From the NCBI RefSeq assembly GCF_015351105.1, contig NZ_JADKRR010000003.1, forward strand, positions 221,168 to 285,167: DNA of 64,000 bases, written 5' to 3'. How positions within the stretch are numbered: position 1 is the first letter of the stretch; each line of letters starts with the position of its first letter. Position numbers and translations under genes: made by a program. This document shows positions 11,090-19,703 of the stretch, in pieces. The DNA is from Clavibacter sp. VKM Ac-2872. GTDB taxonomy: Bacteria > Actinomycetota > Actinomycetes > Actinomycetales > Microbacteriaceae. Below the pieces are notes generated by a model. The model made no database searches. It was not told the DNA's origin and saw nothing but the letters and a program-made list of their open reading frames with translations.

Positions 11090-12943
11090 TCAGGGAGCGT
11101 CGGGAGACAGGGTCCAGCGCCAGGCGTCGTCGAGGATCCCGGCCTGGTGCGGCGAGACCTGCACCCCGCCGACGGTGTCGCGCATGGCCGCGAGCGCGGG
11201 CAGCTGGTAGAGCGGGAGGCCGGCGCGGTCGCCGTACATGCGGCGGTCCAGGCGTAGGAGGAGCTCGTCGCGCGCGTCCTCGTCCTCGGTGCGGCTGAGC
11301 GTGGCGAAGAGGGACGCGACGTCCGGGTCGGCCGTCGCCTGGCCGTCGCGGGCGTCGGCGCGGGCCTCGTGCGCGGCGCGGATCCCGGCGACGGACGGGT
11401 AGGCGTCCTCGGAGGAGAGGAGCGCGACGTCGTAGGCGCCGGGCTGGTCGAGGACGCTCTCCCACTGCGGCGTCGAGCAGTCGGTCACCACGAAGCCGGC
11501 CTTCTCGGCGGATCCGCGGATGGCATCGAATGCGGCGACACGACGGGGGTCGGCGGGGTCGAAGAGCACGCAGACCTCGGGGGCGGTGCGTCCGACCGAG
11601 GCGAGCAGCTGCCGGGCCTCGTTCAGGTCGACGTCGTCGAACCGGCTGGATCCGTTGGCGCGCACCTGGTCGGCGTACCCCTCCGCGCCGGGCGCGAGCA
11701 CGAAGGAGTCGCGCGTCGCGGCGTCGGGGTCCGCCGGCAGCGCGGCCGCCCGGACGATCGCGTCGCGCGGGACGGTGGAGAGGAAGGCAGTGCGGACCGC
11801 CACGTCCGACATGGCCGCGTCGCGCGCGCCGAGGGTCTGCAGGTCAACCCGCTCCCAGGTGTCGGAGGCGCCGCGCACCACCTGCACGCCGTCCGTCCCG
11901 GCCAGGGCGTCGGACACCTCGGCGTCGGCCCGGGGCGCGATGACGTCGACCTCGCCCGCCTGGAGCGCGGCGACGGCGGCGTCCGGGTCCTCGATCGTGG
12001 ACACCACTATCCGCTCGACCGACGGGCGATGCAGCCCCGTGTAGAAGCGGTTGGCGCGCAGCGTGATGGAGGTGCCCGGGTCGATCGACTCGATGGCGTA
12101 CGGGCCGGAGCCCACGGCGCGATCCGGGTGCGCGGCGATCTCGGCCACGCCGAAGCCGCGGTTCCAGGCGTCGGAGATGGGCGAGAGCAGCTCGGGCGCG
12201 CGATCCTGCACGGCATCCACGAGCGTCTGCTTCGCGCGGCCCGGGCTCGACATGTCGAGCGCGAGCTGCACGACCGCGTGCGCGGGCAGGCCCACCTCGA
12301 ACGCGAGGCGCCAGTCCGGCGTGTACTCGTCGAAGACCATGGTGATCGACCGGCCGCCGTCCCCGATCTCGGGCGTGCGCGTGACATGCGTCAGCGTCTC
12401 GTCCGCCGCCGCGTCGAAGTAGACGGTCTGCTCGGGCAGCGGCCCCGTGTAGCCGCCCGTCGCCTCGTCCACGTAGCCGGCCGGGTCGAACCCCGGGGTG
12501 TCGAGCGCGCCCGATCCGGCGGCCCAGGCGAGCAGGAGGTCGGCGGCGTCGACGGGCTCGCCGTCGGACCAGCGGACGCCCTCCGCGACCGTGTACTCCA
12601 CGGTGAGGGGGTCACGCGAGACGACCTGCGCGGATCCGTAGCCCGGGTCCGTGGCGACGGTGCCGTCGGCGGAGACCTCGGAGAAGCGCGAGTTCGTCGC
12701 GTGCACGATCTCCTCGTTGCCCGCGGTGCCGCCCGTGCGCGACGCCGCGTTGTAGGACGTGAACGAGTTCGGGACGGCGGCGCGGATCTCCGTGTCGGCG
12801 ACCATCCCGGTGGTCGGCGAGCAGGCGGCGAGGCCGGCGACGAGCACCAGCGCGACGGCGGCGGATGCGCCGCGGACGACCCGGCGGATCCCTCGCGGGC
12901 GCCGGGCTCGAGCGGCCCCGGGGCCTCGCGTGTCGCTGTCCAT
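11090..12943 (-). CDS. Peptide ABC transporter substrate-binding lipoprotein (family 5), second copy
   Basis: Extracytoplasmic solute-binding protein of 617 residues in the OppA/DppA family. The signal peptide ends at lipobox LAAC (about residue 41). It is a clear paralogue of the binding protein at 19704-21539: both share a TEI..A....F..YN.AS start, then WSDG.PVDAAD.LL.WAA and PEIGD.GRS. Its place at the promoter-distal end of the dpp/opp cluster suggests it serves the same permeases with a different peptide preference. A hairpin and a low-GC islet separate it from the ATPase gene, so it may have its own promoter. Confidence 0.88.
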   Translation of the reverse strand: MDSDTRGPGAARARRPRGIRRVVRGASAAVALVLVAGLAACSPTTGMVADTEIRAAVPNSFTSYNAASRTGGTAGNEEIVHATNSRFSEVSADGTVATDPGYGSAQVVSRDPLTVEYTVAEGVRWSDGEPVDAADLLLAWAAGSGALDTPGFDPAGYVDEATGGYTGPLPEQTVYFDAAADETLTHVTRTPEIGDGGRSITMVFDEYTPDWRLAFEVGLPAHAVVQLALDMSSPGRAKQTLVDAVQDRAPELLSPISDAWNRGFGVAEIAAHPDRAVGSGPYAIESIDPGTSITLRANRFYTGLHRPSVERIVVSTIEDPDAAVAALQAGEVDVIAPRADAEVSDALAGTDGVQVVRGASDTWERVDLQTLGARDAAMSDVAVRTAFLSTVPRDAIVRAAALPADPDAATRDSFVLAPGAEGYADQVRANGSSRFDDVDLNEARQLLASVGRTAPEVCVLFDPADPRRVAAFDAIRGSAEKAGFVVTDCSTPQWESVLDQPGAYDVALLSSEDAYPSVAGIRAAHEARADARDGQATADPDVASLFATLSRTEDEDARDELLLRLDRRMYGDRAGLPLYQLPALAAMRDTVGGVQVSPHQAGILDDAWRWTLSPDAP

Positions 12944-12970
12944 CGCCGTCGATCCTACGCGAGCGGCATG

Positions 12971-13052
12971 ACGGGGCCCGCCGCCCGCGCGCCCCCGGGA
13001 GGGGGTGCGCGAGACGGCGGGCCCGGTGGCGCGGGGGCGGATCAGGCCGCGG
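12971..13052 (+). repeat. 82-bp direct repeat, copy A
   Basis: Gapless match (about 71 of 82 bases by eye) to 14300-14381, in the same orientation. The match includes the hairpin and the last bases around the stop codon of the peptide-ABC ATPase gene. Copy A ends one base before the stop codon of the secreted-protein gene at 13053. The two copies bracket the whole low-GC islet. Confidence 0.8.
12974..13024 (-). terminator. Large GC hairpin (copy A)
   Basis: An outer 10-bp stem GGGCCCGCCG/CGGCGGGCCC encloses a second stem (CGCGC..CCCCC with GGGGG.GCGCG). It lies just past the 13053 gene on the minus strand and could act as a terminator for it. Confidence 0.6.
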
Positions 13053-13436
13053 TCACGGCCTGAAGCTCACGCAGATGAACGTGCCGGTTCCGCCAGTCAC
13101 ATCACCGGTGCTGGATGCACCGAACCCCCAGGTGAACACGGATGCTCCCGTGTTGTAAGAATTACTCCCCGCGTGATAGCGCGCGATGTAATCTACGGGA
13201 TCCAGCTGCCGACCAGCAGTCCCATATAGGTCGACGTAGTCCGTGTTTTCCCACTGCAGCTGAACGGTCTTGCCCACAGGGCACTGAGCGGTGCGGACAG
13301 CGCTTTGACCGGCCGCCGAGGCCGACGCGGGAACAGCCAGCACAGCGAGAGCGCACGCCCCTAGGACGCTGGCGATGATCGGGCTTGCCGCCCGACGACG
13401 CTCTCGAGCGCGAAGGGCCTTCGATAGATCCGTCAC
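13053..13436 (-). CDS. Small secreted protein, tandem paralogue 1
   Basis: A 127-residue precursor. After a basic start comes a hydrophobic segment ending in ASASA, a signal-peptidase I site, leaving a mature protein of about 85 residues. The mature chain has two cysteines (QCPVGK and FICVSF) that could form one disulphide, and it is rich in Tyr, Trp, Asn, Ser and Thr with alternating hydrophobic residues, suggesting a small beta fold. About 51 of 82 aligned residues match the next gene (VDLYGT, NSYNTG, FTWG). GTG start at 13436 follows CAGGGA at good spacing. Low GC marks it as foreign. No known family was recognised; a bacteriocin, inhibitor or plant-interaction role would be guesswork. Confidence 0.75.
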   Translation of the reverse strand: MTDLSKALRARERRRAASPIIASVLGACALAVLAVPASASAAGQSAVRTAQCPVGKTVQLQWENTDYVDLYGTAGRQLDPVDYIARYHAGSNSYNTGASVFTWGFGASSTGDVTGGTGTFICVSFRP

Positions 13437-13702
13437 AAAATATCCCTGAGTTCACAATCACAATTTCGAAGACTTGCCACCCCACCGAACGAGCCGACTA
13501 CACGGTCGCCCGCTAGCGGCAACACCGACAACTGCGTCGGTATCATATTGGTGATTATCCCGTCTTAAGCCAAAGCTCACTGTTTTGCGTCGGAAGCCAG
13601 AGCCGATTGGATCCAGTCAGCAAGCCTTCCGCGCGACAGGCCTCTCCGCCCGCGCTCGCCAATGGGAAACGGATAGAACCGTAGGCGATCCATGCCGCGC
13701 GG
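13437..13702. other. Low-GC spacer between the two secreted-protein genes
   Basis: 266 bases, clearly poorer in GC than the chromosome around it. It should hold the promoter for the 13053 gene. I see no further open frame with a ribosome site, no RNA gene and no inverted-repeat ends of an insertion sequence. Confidence 0.5.
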
Positions 13703-14098
13703 TCAGACCCTGAAGTTCACACAAGTGAAAGTACTTGTTCCATCGACTATAGAACCGGTGCTTGTGTTGCCGTACCCCCACGTGAAATCAGAGACTCCGG
13801 TGTTGTAAGAGTTATTCCCTTCGTGATATGTGGCCACATAATCATTGAGATTCAAGTGCTGCCCGGGCGTTCCGTAGAGGTCGACGTCGCCGGTATTCTG
13901 CCACTCGAGCTGCACGATCTTACCCGCAGGGCAATGGGCGGTTCGCACACCACCCGGCCCAATTCCCTCCCCAACCGCAGAGGCGGACGCTGGAACGGCG
14001 AAGAGCGCAAGAGCGCAAGCCCCAACAAGCCCTGCGCTAAATTTACTCGTCACCCGCCGCCGATCCCGTGCCGGACTTACCGTGATTGAATTCGTCAT
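13703..14098 (-). CDS. Small secreted protein, tandem paralogue 2
   Basis: A 131-residue precursor with a signal peptide ending in ASASA and a mature part of about 88 residues. It is a clear duplicate of the gene at 13053: CP.GK.VQL.W.NT, VDLYGT.G, NSYNTG, FTWG.G and a final F.CV.FR are shared, including both cysteines. The ATG at 14098 is preceded by AGAAGGG at good spacing. Its codons use A/T at third positions (for example AAT, TCA, ATT) far more than any neighbour, which signals recent transfer. Function unknown. Confidence 0.78.
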   Translation of the reverse strand: MTNSITVSPARDRRRVTSKFSAGLVGACALALFAVPASASAVGEGIGPGGVRTAHCPAGKIVQLEWQNTGDVDLYGTPGQHLNLNDYVATYHEGNNSYNTGVSDFTWGYGNTSTGSIVDGTSTFTCVNFRV

Positions 14099-14299
14099 GT
14101 TAGACCCTTCTAGGAATTATTCGAGACTCAACAGGCCGTGCGTCCGCGTATTCGAGCCGCGTACCCGGCTGACTTAGTAGGACGCAAAGAGGCCGCACGC
14201 GTCAGCATCGATCCGTCGGCTGCCCGTCGATGTCGGGAAGATATAACCTCGTTTCGGAAAGCGGCGCAGGTTATCCCCAAGGGGCAAGAACATCGCACG

Positions 14300-14381
14300 A
14301 CGAGGCCCGCCGCCCGCGCACCCTCGCGAGGGGGTGCGTCGGACGGCGGGCCGGGTCGTGCGGGCGCGGATCAGGCCGCGG
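14300..14381 (+). repeat. 82-bp direct repeat, copy B (spans the ATPase stop codon)
   Basis: This copy covers the last codons and stop of the peptide-ABC ATPase gene plus its downstream hairpin. Its partner is 12971-13052. Because only this copy is part of a gene, it is probably the functional or original end and copy A the duplicate. Confidence 0.8.
14304..14352 (-). terminator. Large GC hairpin after the peptide-ABC ATPase gene (copy B)
   Basis: Stem GGCCCGCCG/CGGCGGGCC with an inner CGCACCCTC/GAGGGGGTGCG arm, 19 bases past the ATPase stop. Probable terminator of the transporter operon. Confidence 0.65.
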
Positions 14382-16062
14382 GCGGCTGCTGGTCGCGCAG
14401 GGCCTCGCGGAGCTCGCGGCGCTCCTGCTGCTGGTCGGGGTCGGGCAGCGGCACGGCGGCGATGAGCTTCTGCGTGTACGGGTGCTGCGGGTTCCGCAGG
14501 ATCGACTCGGTCGGACCCTGCTCCACGATCTTGCCGTGGTTCATCACGACGATGCGGTCGGCCAGCAGGTCGACCACCGCGAGGTCGTGGCTCACGAACA
14601 GGCACGCGAACTGGAGCTCCTTCTGGATCTCCTGCAGCAGCTGGAGCACGCGGGCCTGCACCGACACGTCGAGCGCCGAGGTGGGCTCGTCGGCGACGAG
14701 CACCTTGGGCCGGAGCGCGAGCGCCCGCGCGATGCCGACGCGCTGGCGCTGTCCGCCGGAGAGCTCGTTCGGGTAGCGGTTGCGGAAGCTGCGCGGCAGC
14801 TCGACCTGCTCGAGGAGCTCCTCGACCCGGTCGCTCTGCTGCTTCTTCGAGAACTGCCCCGAGAGCTCGAGCGGCTCGCCGATGCTCTGGCCGATGGGCC
14901 AGCGCGGGTTCAGCGAGGAGCCCGGGTCCTGGAACACGATGCCGATCTCGCGGCGCACGGCCCGGAGGTCCTTCGCCGAGATGCCGGTCATGCGGCGTCC
15001 GGCGACGATGAGCTCGCCGCCCGCGACGGGCAGGAGGCCCACCGCGGCGCGCGCGATGGTGGTCTTGCCGGATCCCGACTCGCCCACGACGCCGACGACC
15101 TCGCCGGGGTGGATGTCGAAGGACGCGCCCGTGACGGCCCGGAACGCCGGCACGCGGCCGAGCTTCGGGTAGTCGATGTCCACCTCCTTGAGGGAGATGG
15201 CGGGCTCCGTGGTGCGCGCGGCGACCTCGACCTGCGCCGCCTCGCCCGTGCCGAGGTGCGGCACCGAGGCGAGCAGCTGCTTCGTGTACGGGTCCTTCGG
15301 AGACTGGAAGATCTCGCGCACGGATCCGCGCTCGACGATGCGGCCGCTCTTCATCACGATGACGTTGGTCGCGAGGTCGGCGACCACGCCCATGTCGTGC
15401 GTGATGATCACGATCGCGCTGTTGAGGCGCTGGTGGAGCTTGCGCAGCAGGTCGAGGATCTCGGCCTGGATCGTCACGTCGAGCGCCGTCGTGGGCTCGT
15501 CGGCGATGAGCATGTCGGGGTCGCACGACAGCGACTGCGCGATCATCGCGCGCTGGCGCTGGCCGCCCGAGAGCTGGTGCGGGTAGGAGTCGAACGCCTT
15601 CTCGGGATCCGGCATCTCGACGAGCTTCAGCAGCTCCAGCGCCCGCACCTTGGCGGCCGACGGGATGATCGAGTTGTGGACGCGCAGGGCCTCCACGATC
15701 TGGAAGCCCACCGTGTAGACGGGGTTGAGCGCCGTCATCGGCTCCTGGAAGATCACGGCGATGTCGTTGCCGCGCGCCTTCCGCAGGGTGGCCTGGTCGG
15801 CGCCGACCATCTCGACGCCCTTGAGCTTGGCGCTCCCCTGGACCCGGCCGTTCTTGGGCAGGAGGCCGAGCAGCGACATGGAGCTGACGCTCTTGCCGGA
15901 GCCGGACTCGCCCACGATCGCCAGCACCTCGCCCGGGTTGACCTTGTAGTCGAGGTCGACGGCCGCCGGGATCCACTCGTCGCCGACCCAGAAGTCGACT
16001 CCGAGGCCGGAGACCTCGAGGATGGGGACGATCGCGTCGGACCCGTTCGCGTGAGCGCTCAT
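14371..16062 (-). CDS. Peptide ABC transporter, fused double ATPase (DppD-DppF type)
   Basis: Two nucleotide-binding domains in one 563-residue chain. The first has Walker A GESGSGKS at 51-58 and signature LSGGQRQR; the second has Walker A GESGSGKTT from about 327, then LSGGQRQR and ADEPTSALD. Both carry the oligopeptide-family C-terminal extension (PYT..L). It energises import of peptides by the permeases at 16805 and 17999. Separate DppD and DppF are usual in enterobacteria, while the fusion is common in actinobacteria. The ATG at 16062 is divergent from the PH-like gene, so the ATPase is probably transcribed from its own promoter or across that gene. Confidence 0.92.
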   Translation of the reverse strand: MSAHANGSDAIVPILEVSGLGVDFWVGDEWIPAAVDLDYKVNPGEVLAIVGESGSGKSVSSMSLLGLLPKNGRVQGSAKLKGVEMVGADQATLRKARGNDIAVIFQEPMTALNPVYTVGFQIVEALRVHNSIIPSAAKVRALELLKLVEMPDPEKAFDSYPHQLSGGQRQRAMIAQSLSCDPDMLIADEPTTALDVTIQAEILDLLRKLHQRLNSAIVIITHDMGVVADLATNVIVMKSGRIVERGSVREIFQSPKDPYTKQLLASVPHLGTGEAAQVEVAARTTEPAISLKEVDIDYPKLGRVPAFRAVTGASFDIHPGEVVGVVGESGSGKTTIARAAVGLLPVAGGELIVAGRRMTGISAKDLRAVRREIGIVFQDPGSSLNPRWPIGQSIGEPLELSGQFSKKQQSDRVEELLEQVELPRSFRNRYPNELSGGQRQRVGIARALALRPKVLVADEPTSALDVSVQARVLQLLQEIQKELQFACLFVSHDLAVVDLLADRIVVMNHGKIVEQGPTESILRNPQHPYTQKLIAAVPLPDPDQQQERRELREALRDQQPPAA

Positions 16063-16133
16063 GCTGCGTACTCCTGGCTGCTGGAAGTGGGGGTGTCGAG
16101 GGGCGTCGAGGCGGGCCGTGGGACGATGTGGCC

Positions 16134-16739
16134 ATGGATCAGCCCGTCGTCATCCGCCCGTCGTTCGGCCGCCTGCTGACCGTGATCGTCTCCGCGATCG
16201 TGGTCGTCGTGCTCGTGAGCACCGTGGTGGGAGGTCGTGCCGACCTGCTCCCGACGGCCGTGTGGGGCCCGCTGCTGCTGGCCTACACCTCGTGGCTCGT
16301 CTTCTGGGCGCCGCGCGTGCGCATCGCCACCGAGGGCGTCGAGATCCGCAACGTCTTCCGCACGCACGAGATGTCGTGGCCCGCGATCCGCGAGGTCGAC
16401 ACCAAGTGGGCCCTGAACATCACGACCGCGCACGAGCGCGTCACGGCCTGGGCCGCTCCGGCGCCCGGCCGCCACTCGAACGCCTACATCACCACGAAGG
16501 AGGAGCGGTACCAGCCGGACCTCAGCGCGATGATGCAGGACGCGCGCCGCGGCGACCTGCCCCGGACCGACTCGGGCGATGCGGCCACGGTGATCCGCAG
16601 GCGCCTCGCCGACCTCGCCGAGGCGGGCCACCTGGGCGGCCCGGTCGAGGAGGAGGACCGACGCGTGCGCACGCACTGGGCGGAGATCGCCGTGCTGGCC
16701 GCGCTGGCCGTCGCGACGGTCGTGACCGCCCTGGTCTGA
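16134..16739 (+). CDS. PH-like (bPH2-type) membrane protein
   Basis: A 201-residue protein with two N-terminal hydrophobic segments, a central soluble region and one C-terminal hydrophobic segment. The middle (VRIATEGVEIRNVFRTHEMSWPAIREVDTKWALNI) is the recognisable core of actinobacterial PH domain-containing proteins. The ATG at 16134 is preferred, since GGGACG lies at a normal distance; an in-frame GTG at 16128 is the alternative. It is placed on the opposite strand between the permease and ATPase genes of the peptide transporter. No function is known for the family in this setting. Confidence 0.72.
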   Translation: MDQPVVIRPSFGRLLTVIVSAIVVVVLVSTVVGGRADLLPTAVWGPLLLAYTSWLVFWAPRVRIATEGVEIRNVFRTHEMSWPAIREVDTKWALNITTAHERVTAWAAPAPGRHSNAYITTKEERYQPDLSAMMQDARRGDLPRTDSGDAATVIRRRLADLAEAGHLGGPVEEEDRRVRTHWAEIAVLAALAVATVVTALV

Positions 16740-16759
16740 GACCGGGAGCGGCCCCCGGG

Positions 16760-16794
16760 GACGGGACGGGCCGACGACAGCCGACCCGTCCGTC
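16760..16794. terminator. Convergent-gene hairpin
   Basis: An imperfect 14-15 bp stem (GACGGGACGGGCCGAC with GCCGACCCGTCCGTC, one bulge) lies between two convergent genes, so it may stop transcription from both sides. Confidence 0.45.
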
Positions 16795-16804
16795 GCGGTG
16801 CTCG

Positions 16805-17995
16805 TCATCGGCCGTCCGTGCCATCCGGCGTGGTGCCGTCGGTGGCACCATCCGCCTGGGCGTCGGACCGCACCGAGCCGACGGCCGGCGGCACACGGAC
16901 GCCCTCGGCGCCGGATCCCGTCGTCGGGCCCTGCTCGCGGCGGGTCCGGCCGGTGAGCATCGCGAACATCTGCTTGTAGGGGCCCTGTCCGCCCGGCATG
17001 CGGCGCTGGCGCGGGTCGAACGCGTCGCGCAGTCCATCGCCGATGAAGTTGATGGTCAGCGCGATGATGATGATGAACAGGCCCGGGAACCAGAACAGCC
17101 ACGGACGGGTCGCGAACGCGCCCTGGTACTCGTTGATGATCTGCCCGAGCGAGACGTCGGGCTTCTTGATGCCGAAGCCGAGGAAGGACAGCGCCGCCTC
17201 GAGCAGGATGGCCGCGCTCATGAGCAGGGTCGTCGACACGATGACCACGCCGATGGCGTTCGGCAGGATGTGCCGGAACACGATTCGGCTATTCGACGCC
17301 CCGGCGACTCGGGCCGCGTCGACGAACTCTCGCTCGCGGAGGCTGAGGAACTCGCCGCGCACCAAGCGAGCGAGGCTCGGCCAGCCGACCACGCCCAGGA
17401 CCAATCCAAGCACGGCCGCTCCGAGGCTCCCGAAGGTCTGACCGAGGACCGCCGCGATGACGATGACCGGGATCACGATGATGAGGTCCGTGAAGCGCAT
17501 GAGCAGCGAGTCGACACGGCCGCGGAAGAAGCCCGCGAGGGCGCCGATCACGATGCCGAGGAACGCGGCGATGATGCCGTACAGGACCATCACGACGATG
17601 GACTGCTGGGTGCCGCGCATGACGCGGGCGAAGATGTCGCGCCCGATCTCGTCCTGGCCGAAGGGGTGCACGCCGAACTGGAACGGCAGGGTCCACGTGG
17701 GGTTGCCGCCGTCGACGATGGGCGCGACGTCCTCGTAGTTCCACATCCACCAGCCGGGGATGCGGATGCCCAAGAACTGGATCCCGACGGAGGAGTAGAC
17801 GAGGATCGCCATCAGCAGGAGGACCACGACCGAGGTCATCGCGCCCTTGTGGCGGAGGAACCGGCGGCGGACGACGGTGCCCTGGCTGAGGCCCTCGACC
17901 TCCCGCTGCTCGATCGTGAGCTCGGAGTTGCCGCCCTCGGGCAGGCTCGGGTCGTTGTGGGGGTCGTTGGGATTCCCCATCAGTGCGTTGGACAT
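16805..17995 (-). CDS. Peptide ABC transporter permease (DppC/OppC type)
   Basis: Integral membrane permease, 396 residues. It has a soluble N-terminal arm of ~50 residues, a first membrane span (MTSVVVLLLMAILVYSS), the OppC N-terminal loop with HPFGQDEIGRDIFAR, and five further spans. The EAA loop that docks the ATPase is seen as EFVDAARVAGASNSRIVFRH. The C-terminus has an unusual ~65-residue hydrophilic tail rich in Gly, Thr and Asp. It starts 3 bases after the DppB-type gene stop. It pairs with that protein to form the import channel. Confidence 0.93.
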   Translation of the reverse strand: MSNALMGNPNDPHNDPSLPEGGNSELTIEQREVEGLSQGTVVRRRFLRHKGAMTSVVVLLLMAILVYSSVGIQFLGIRIPGWWMWNYEDVAPIVDGGNPTWTLPFQFGVHPFGQDEIGRDIFARVMRGTQQSIVVMVLYGIIAAFLGIVIGALAGFFRGRVDSLLMRFTDLIIVIPVIVIAAVLGQTFGSLGAAVLGLVLGVVGWPSLARLVRGEFLSLREREFVDAARVAGASNSRIVFRHILPNAIGVVIVSTTLLMSAAILLEAALSFLGFGIKKPDVSLGQIINEYQGAFATRPWLFWFPGLFIIIIALTINFIGDGLRDAFDPRQRRMPGGQGPYKQMFAMLTGRTRREQGPTTGSGAEGVRVPPAVGSVRSDAQADGATDGTTPDGTDGR

Positions 17996-17998
17996 GTG

Positions 17999-19525
17999 TC
18001 AGCTCACCCGGATTCGAGGATCGAGGACCGAGTAAAGGATGTCGGCCAGCATGTTGAAGACCACGGTGAGGATGCTCGTGATCAGGATGAACCCCATCAG
18101 CGGGTTGAGGTCGGTCTTGTTCAGGGCCTCCTGGAACACGGAGCCCATGCCCTTCCAGGCGAAGATCGTCTCCGTGATCACCGCGCCGCCGATGAGCCCG
18201 CCCACGTCGAACGCGATGACGGTCGCGACGGGGATCATGGCGTTGCGGAAGGCGTGGCGCATGATCACGGTGCGCTCGGTGAGGCCCTTCGCCCGCGCGG
18301 TGCGCACGTAGTCCTGGTTCATCACCTCGAGGAGGCTCGCCCGCGAGTAGCGCGAGTAGCTCGCGACGGAGATCAGCAGGAGCGCGATCGTCGGCAGGAG
18401 GAGGTGCGTGTAGCTGTCGAGCATGCCCTGCCACACGGAGCCGTTGAGCCCCGGGGTCACGGCCCCGACGGTGGCGATGGGGCGGCCGCGCGTGTTGGTC
18501 ACGTAGTCCGGCCACACCTGCATGACACGGTCGACGATGATCAGCAGCGCGACGAGGCCGCCGGTGATCCCGGCGCCGCGCGCGACGATGGGCTTGTCGT
18601 TCTGGCCGACGACGTAGCCGACGACCACGCCGATCACGACGAACGCGACGATGAGCACGATCGTGATCCACCAGGGAGCGGAGACGGTCAGCACGAACTG
18701 CAGCGGGTACCAGAGCGCGGCACCGAGGACCGCCATGGCGAGCGCGGAGTAGAACGCGCGTCGGTTGCGCAGGCCCGTCGAGAGGGACGTGATGAGGACG
18801 GCCACGAGCGCACCGAGGGCGGCGATGAGGACGATGCCGAGGCCCGGGCGCGAGAACCAGCCGGTGAGCGTGAGGTAGGTGAGCACGACGGCCGTGATGA
18901 CGATGGCCGAGCCGAACACGATGAGGCGCGGCTTCGGGTCGCCGCCGATGATGCTCATCCAGACGAAGCCCGAGACGAGCGACAGGACCACGATCATGAT
19001 CGGCGGGATCGACGGATCCACCAGGAAGTCGTTGAAGCCGATGGCCACGTACTGCTTGAGCAGCACGGCGACGAAGAAGATCGGCAGGGAGAAGAAGAGG
19101 AACGACGCGAAGGTGACCGTGTAGTCGTAGCCGCTGTACTGGCGGAGCGCCGTCGTCATGCCGATCGAGATGCCGATGAGCACGGCGATGACCGTGGCGA
19201 TCGTCACGAGCTGGATGGTCTGGCCCGCGGCGTTGGCGATGAGGTCGTTGACCTCGCGGCCGTCGATGGCCTTGCCGAGGTCGATCTGGCCGATGAAGAC
19301 CTTGAACACGCCGCCCAGCCACAGGAAGTAACGCAGGGGCGACGGGACGTCGAGGTCGAGCAGGTCGGTGCGGGCGGCGATGAGGGCGTCGCGGTTGGGC
19401 GACGGGCTCTCGCGCAGGTCCACGAGTGGGTCACCCGAGTTGGCGGCCAGGTTGTAGATGATGAAGCTGGCGCCCAGGAGGACGAAGAACGACGCGACGA
19501 GACGTCTCAAGACGAAGGTAAGCAC
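17999..19525 (-). CDS. Peptide ABC transporter permease (DppB/OppB type) with extra membrane block
   Basis: Permease with the OppB-type first span (LTFVLRRLVASFFVLLGASF) and, near its C-terminus, the docking loop YVRTARAKGLTERTVIMRHAFRNAM. At 508 residues it is much longer than the usual 310-340. An additional region, roughly residues 185-340, contributes several hydrophobic segments (GIVLIAALGALVAVLIT, WWITIVLIVAFVVIGVVV) between the canonical ones. GTG 19525 is taken as start because it is the first codon of the conserved N-terminus; AAAGGGAC lies 12 bases upstream. An upstream extension to 19609 lacks a ribosome site and family similarity. Confidence 0.88.
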   Translation of the reverse strand: MLTFVLRRLVASFFVLLGASFIIYNLAANSGDPLVDLRESPSPNRDALIAARTDLLDLDVPSPLRYFLWLGGVFKVFIGQIDLGKAIDGREVNDLIANAAGQTIQLVTIATVIAVLIGISIGMTTALRQYSGYDYTVTFASFLFFSLPIFFVAVLLKQYVAIGFNDFLVDPSIPPIMIVVLSLVSGFVWMSIIGGDPKPRLIVFGSAIVITAVVLTYLTLTGWFSRPGLGIVLIAALGALVAVLITSLSTGLRNRRAFYSALAMAVLGAALWYPLQFVLTVSAPWWITIVLIVAFVVIGVVVGYVVGQNDKPIVARGAGITGGLVALLIIVDRVMQVWPDYVTNTRGRPIATVGAVTPGLNGSVWQGMLDSYTHLLLPTIALLLISVASYSRYSRASLLEVMNQDYVRTARAKGLTERTVIMRHAFRNAMIPVATVIAFDVGGLIGGAVITETIFAWKGMGSVFQEALNKTDLNPLMGFILITSILTVVFNMLADILYSVLDPRIRVS

Positions 19526-19629
19526 AGGGCGACGACGTCCCTTTCTGTGTTCGGCCAGGGCTCGTGACCCGGCCCGACGAGAGCATACGCGGCCGGATCC
19601 GCGGATCACGAATCGGCAACGGACATGGA

Positions 19630-19663
19630 GAGGGTGCCGAGACCAGGCGGCCTCGGCACCCTC
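19630..19663 (-). terminator. Intra-operon hairpin after the binding-protein gene
   Basis: A perfect 12-bp stem GAGGGTGCCGAG/CTCGGCACCCTC with a 10-base loop lies 40 bases past the binding-protein stop and before the permease gene. Such hairpins often stabilise or partly terminate transcripts so that the binding protein is made in excess. Confidence 0.65.
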
Positions 19664-19703
19664 GCGCCTTCCCGTTCAGGGGACGGCGTTCACTGCTGTC
19701 GTG

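Noticed and set aside
13053-14098. Lactococcin-972-like bacteriocin identity for the secreted pair
   Set aside because: The tryptophan/tyrosine pattern and the cysteines do not fit that family, and no immunity transporter pair is next to them.
16061-19567. A 1168-residue open frame on the plus strand opposite the peptide permeases
   Set aside because: It is an antisense shadow: His/Asp/Glu/Arg-rich composition without domains, overlapping two well-supported permease genes.
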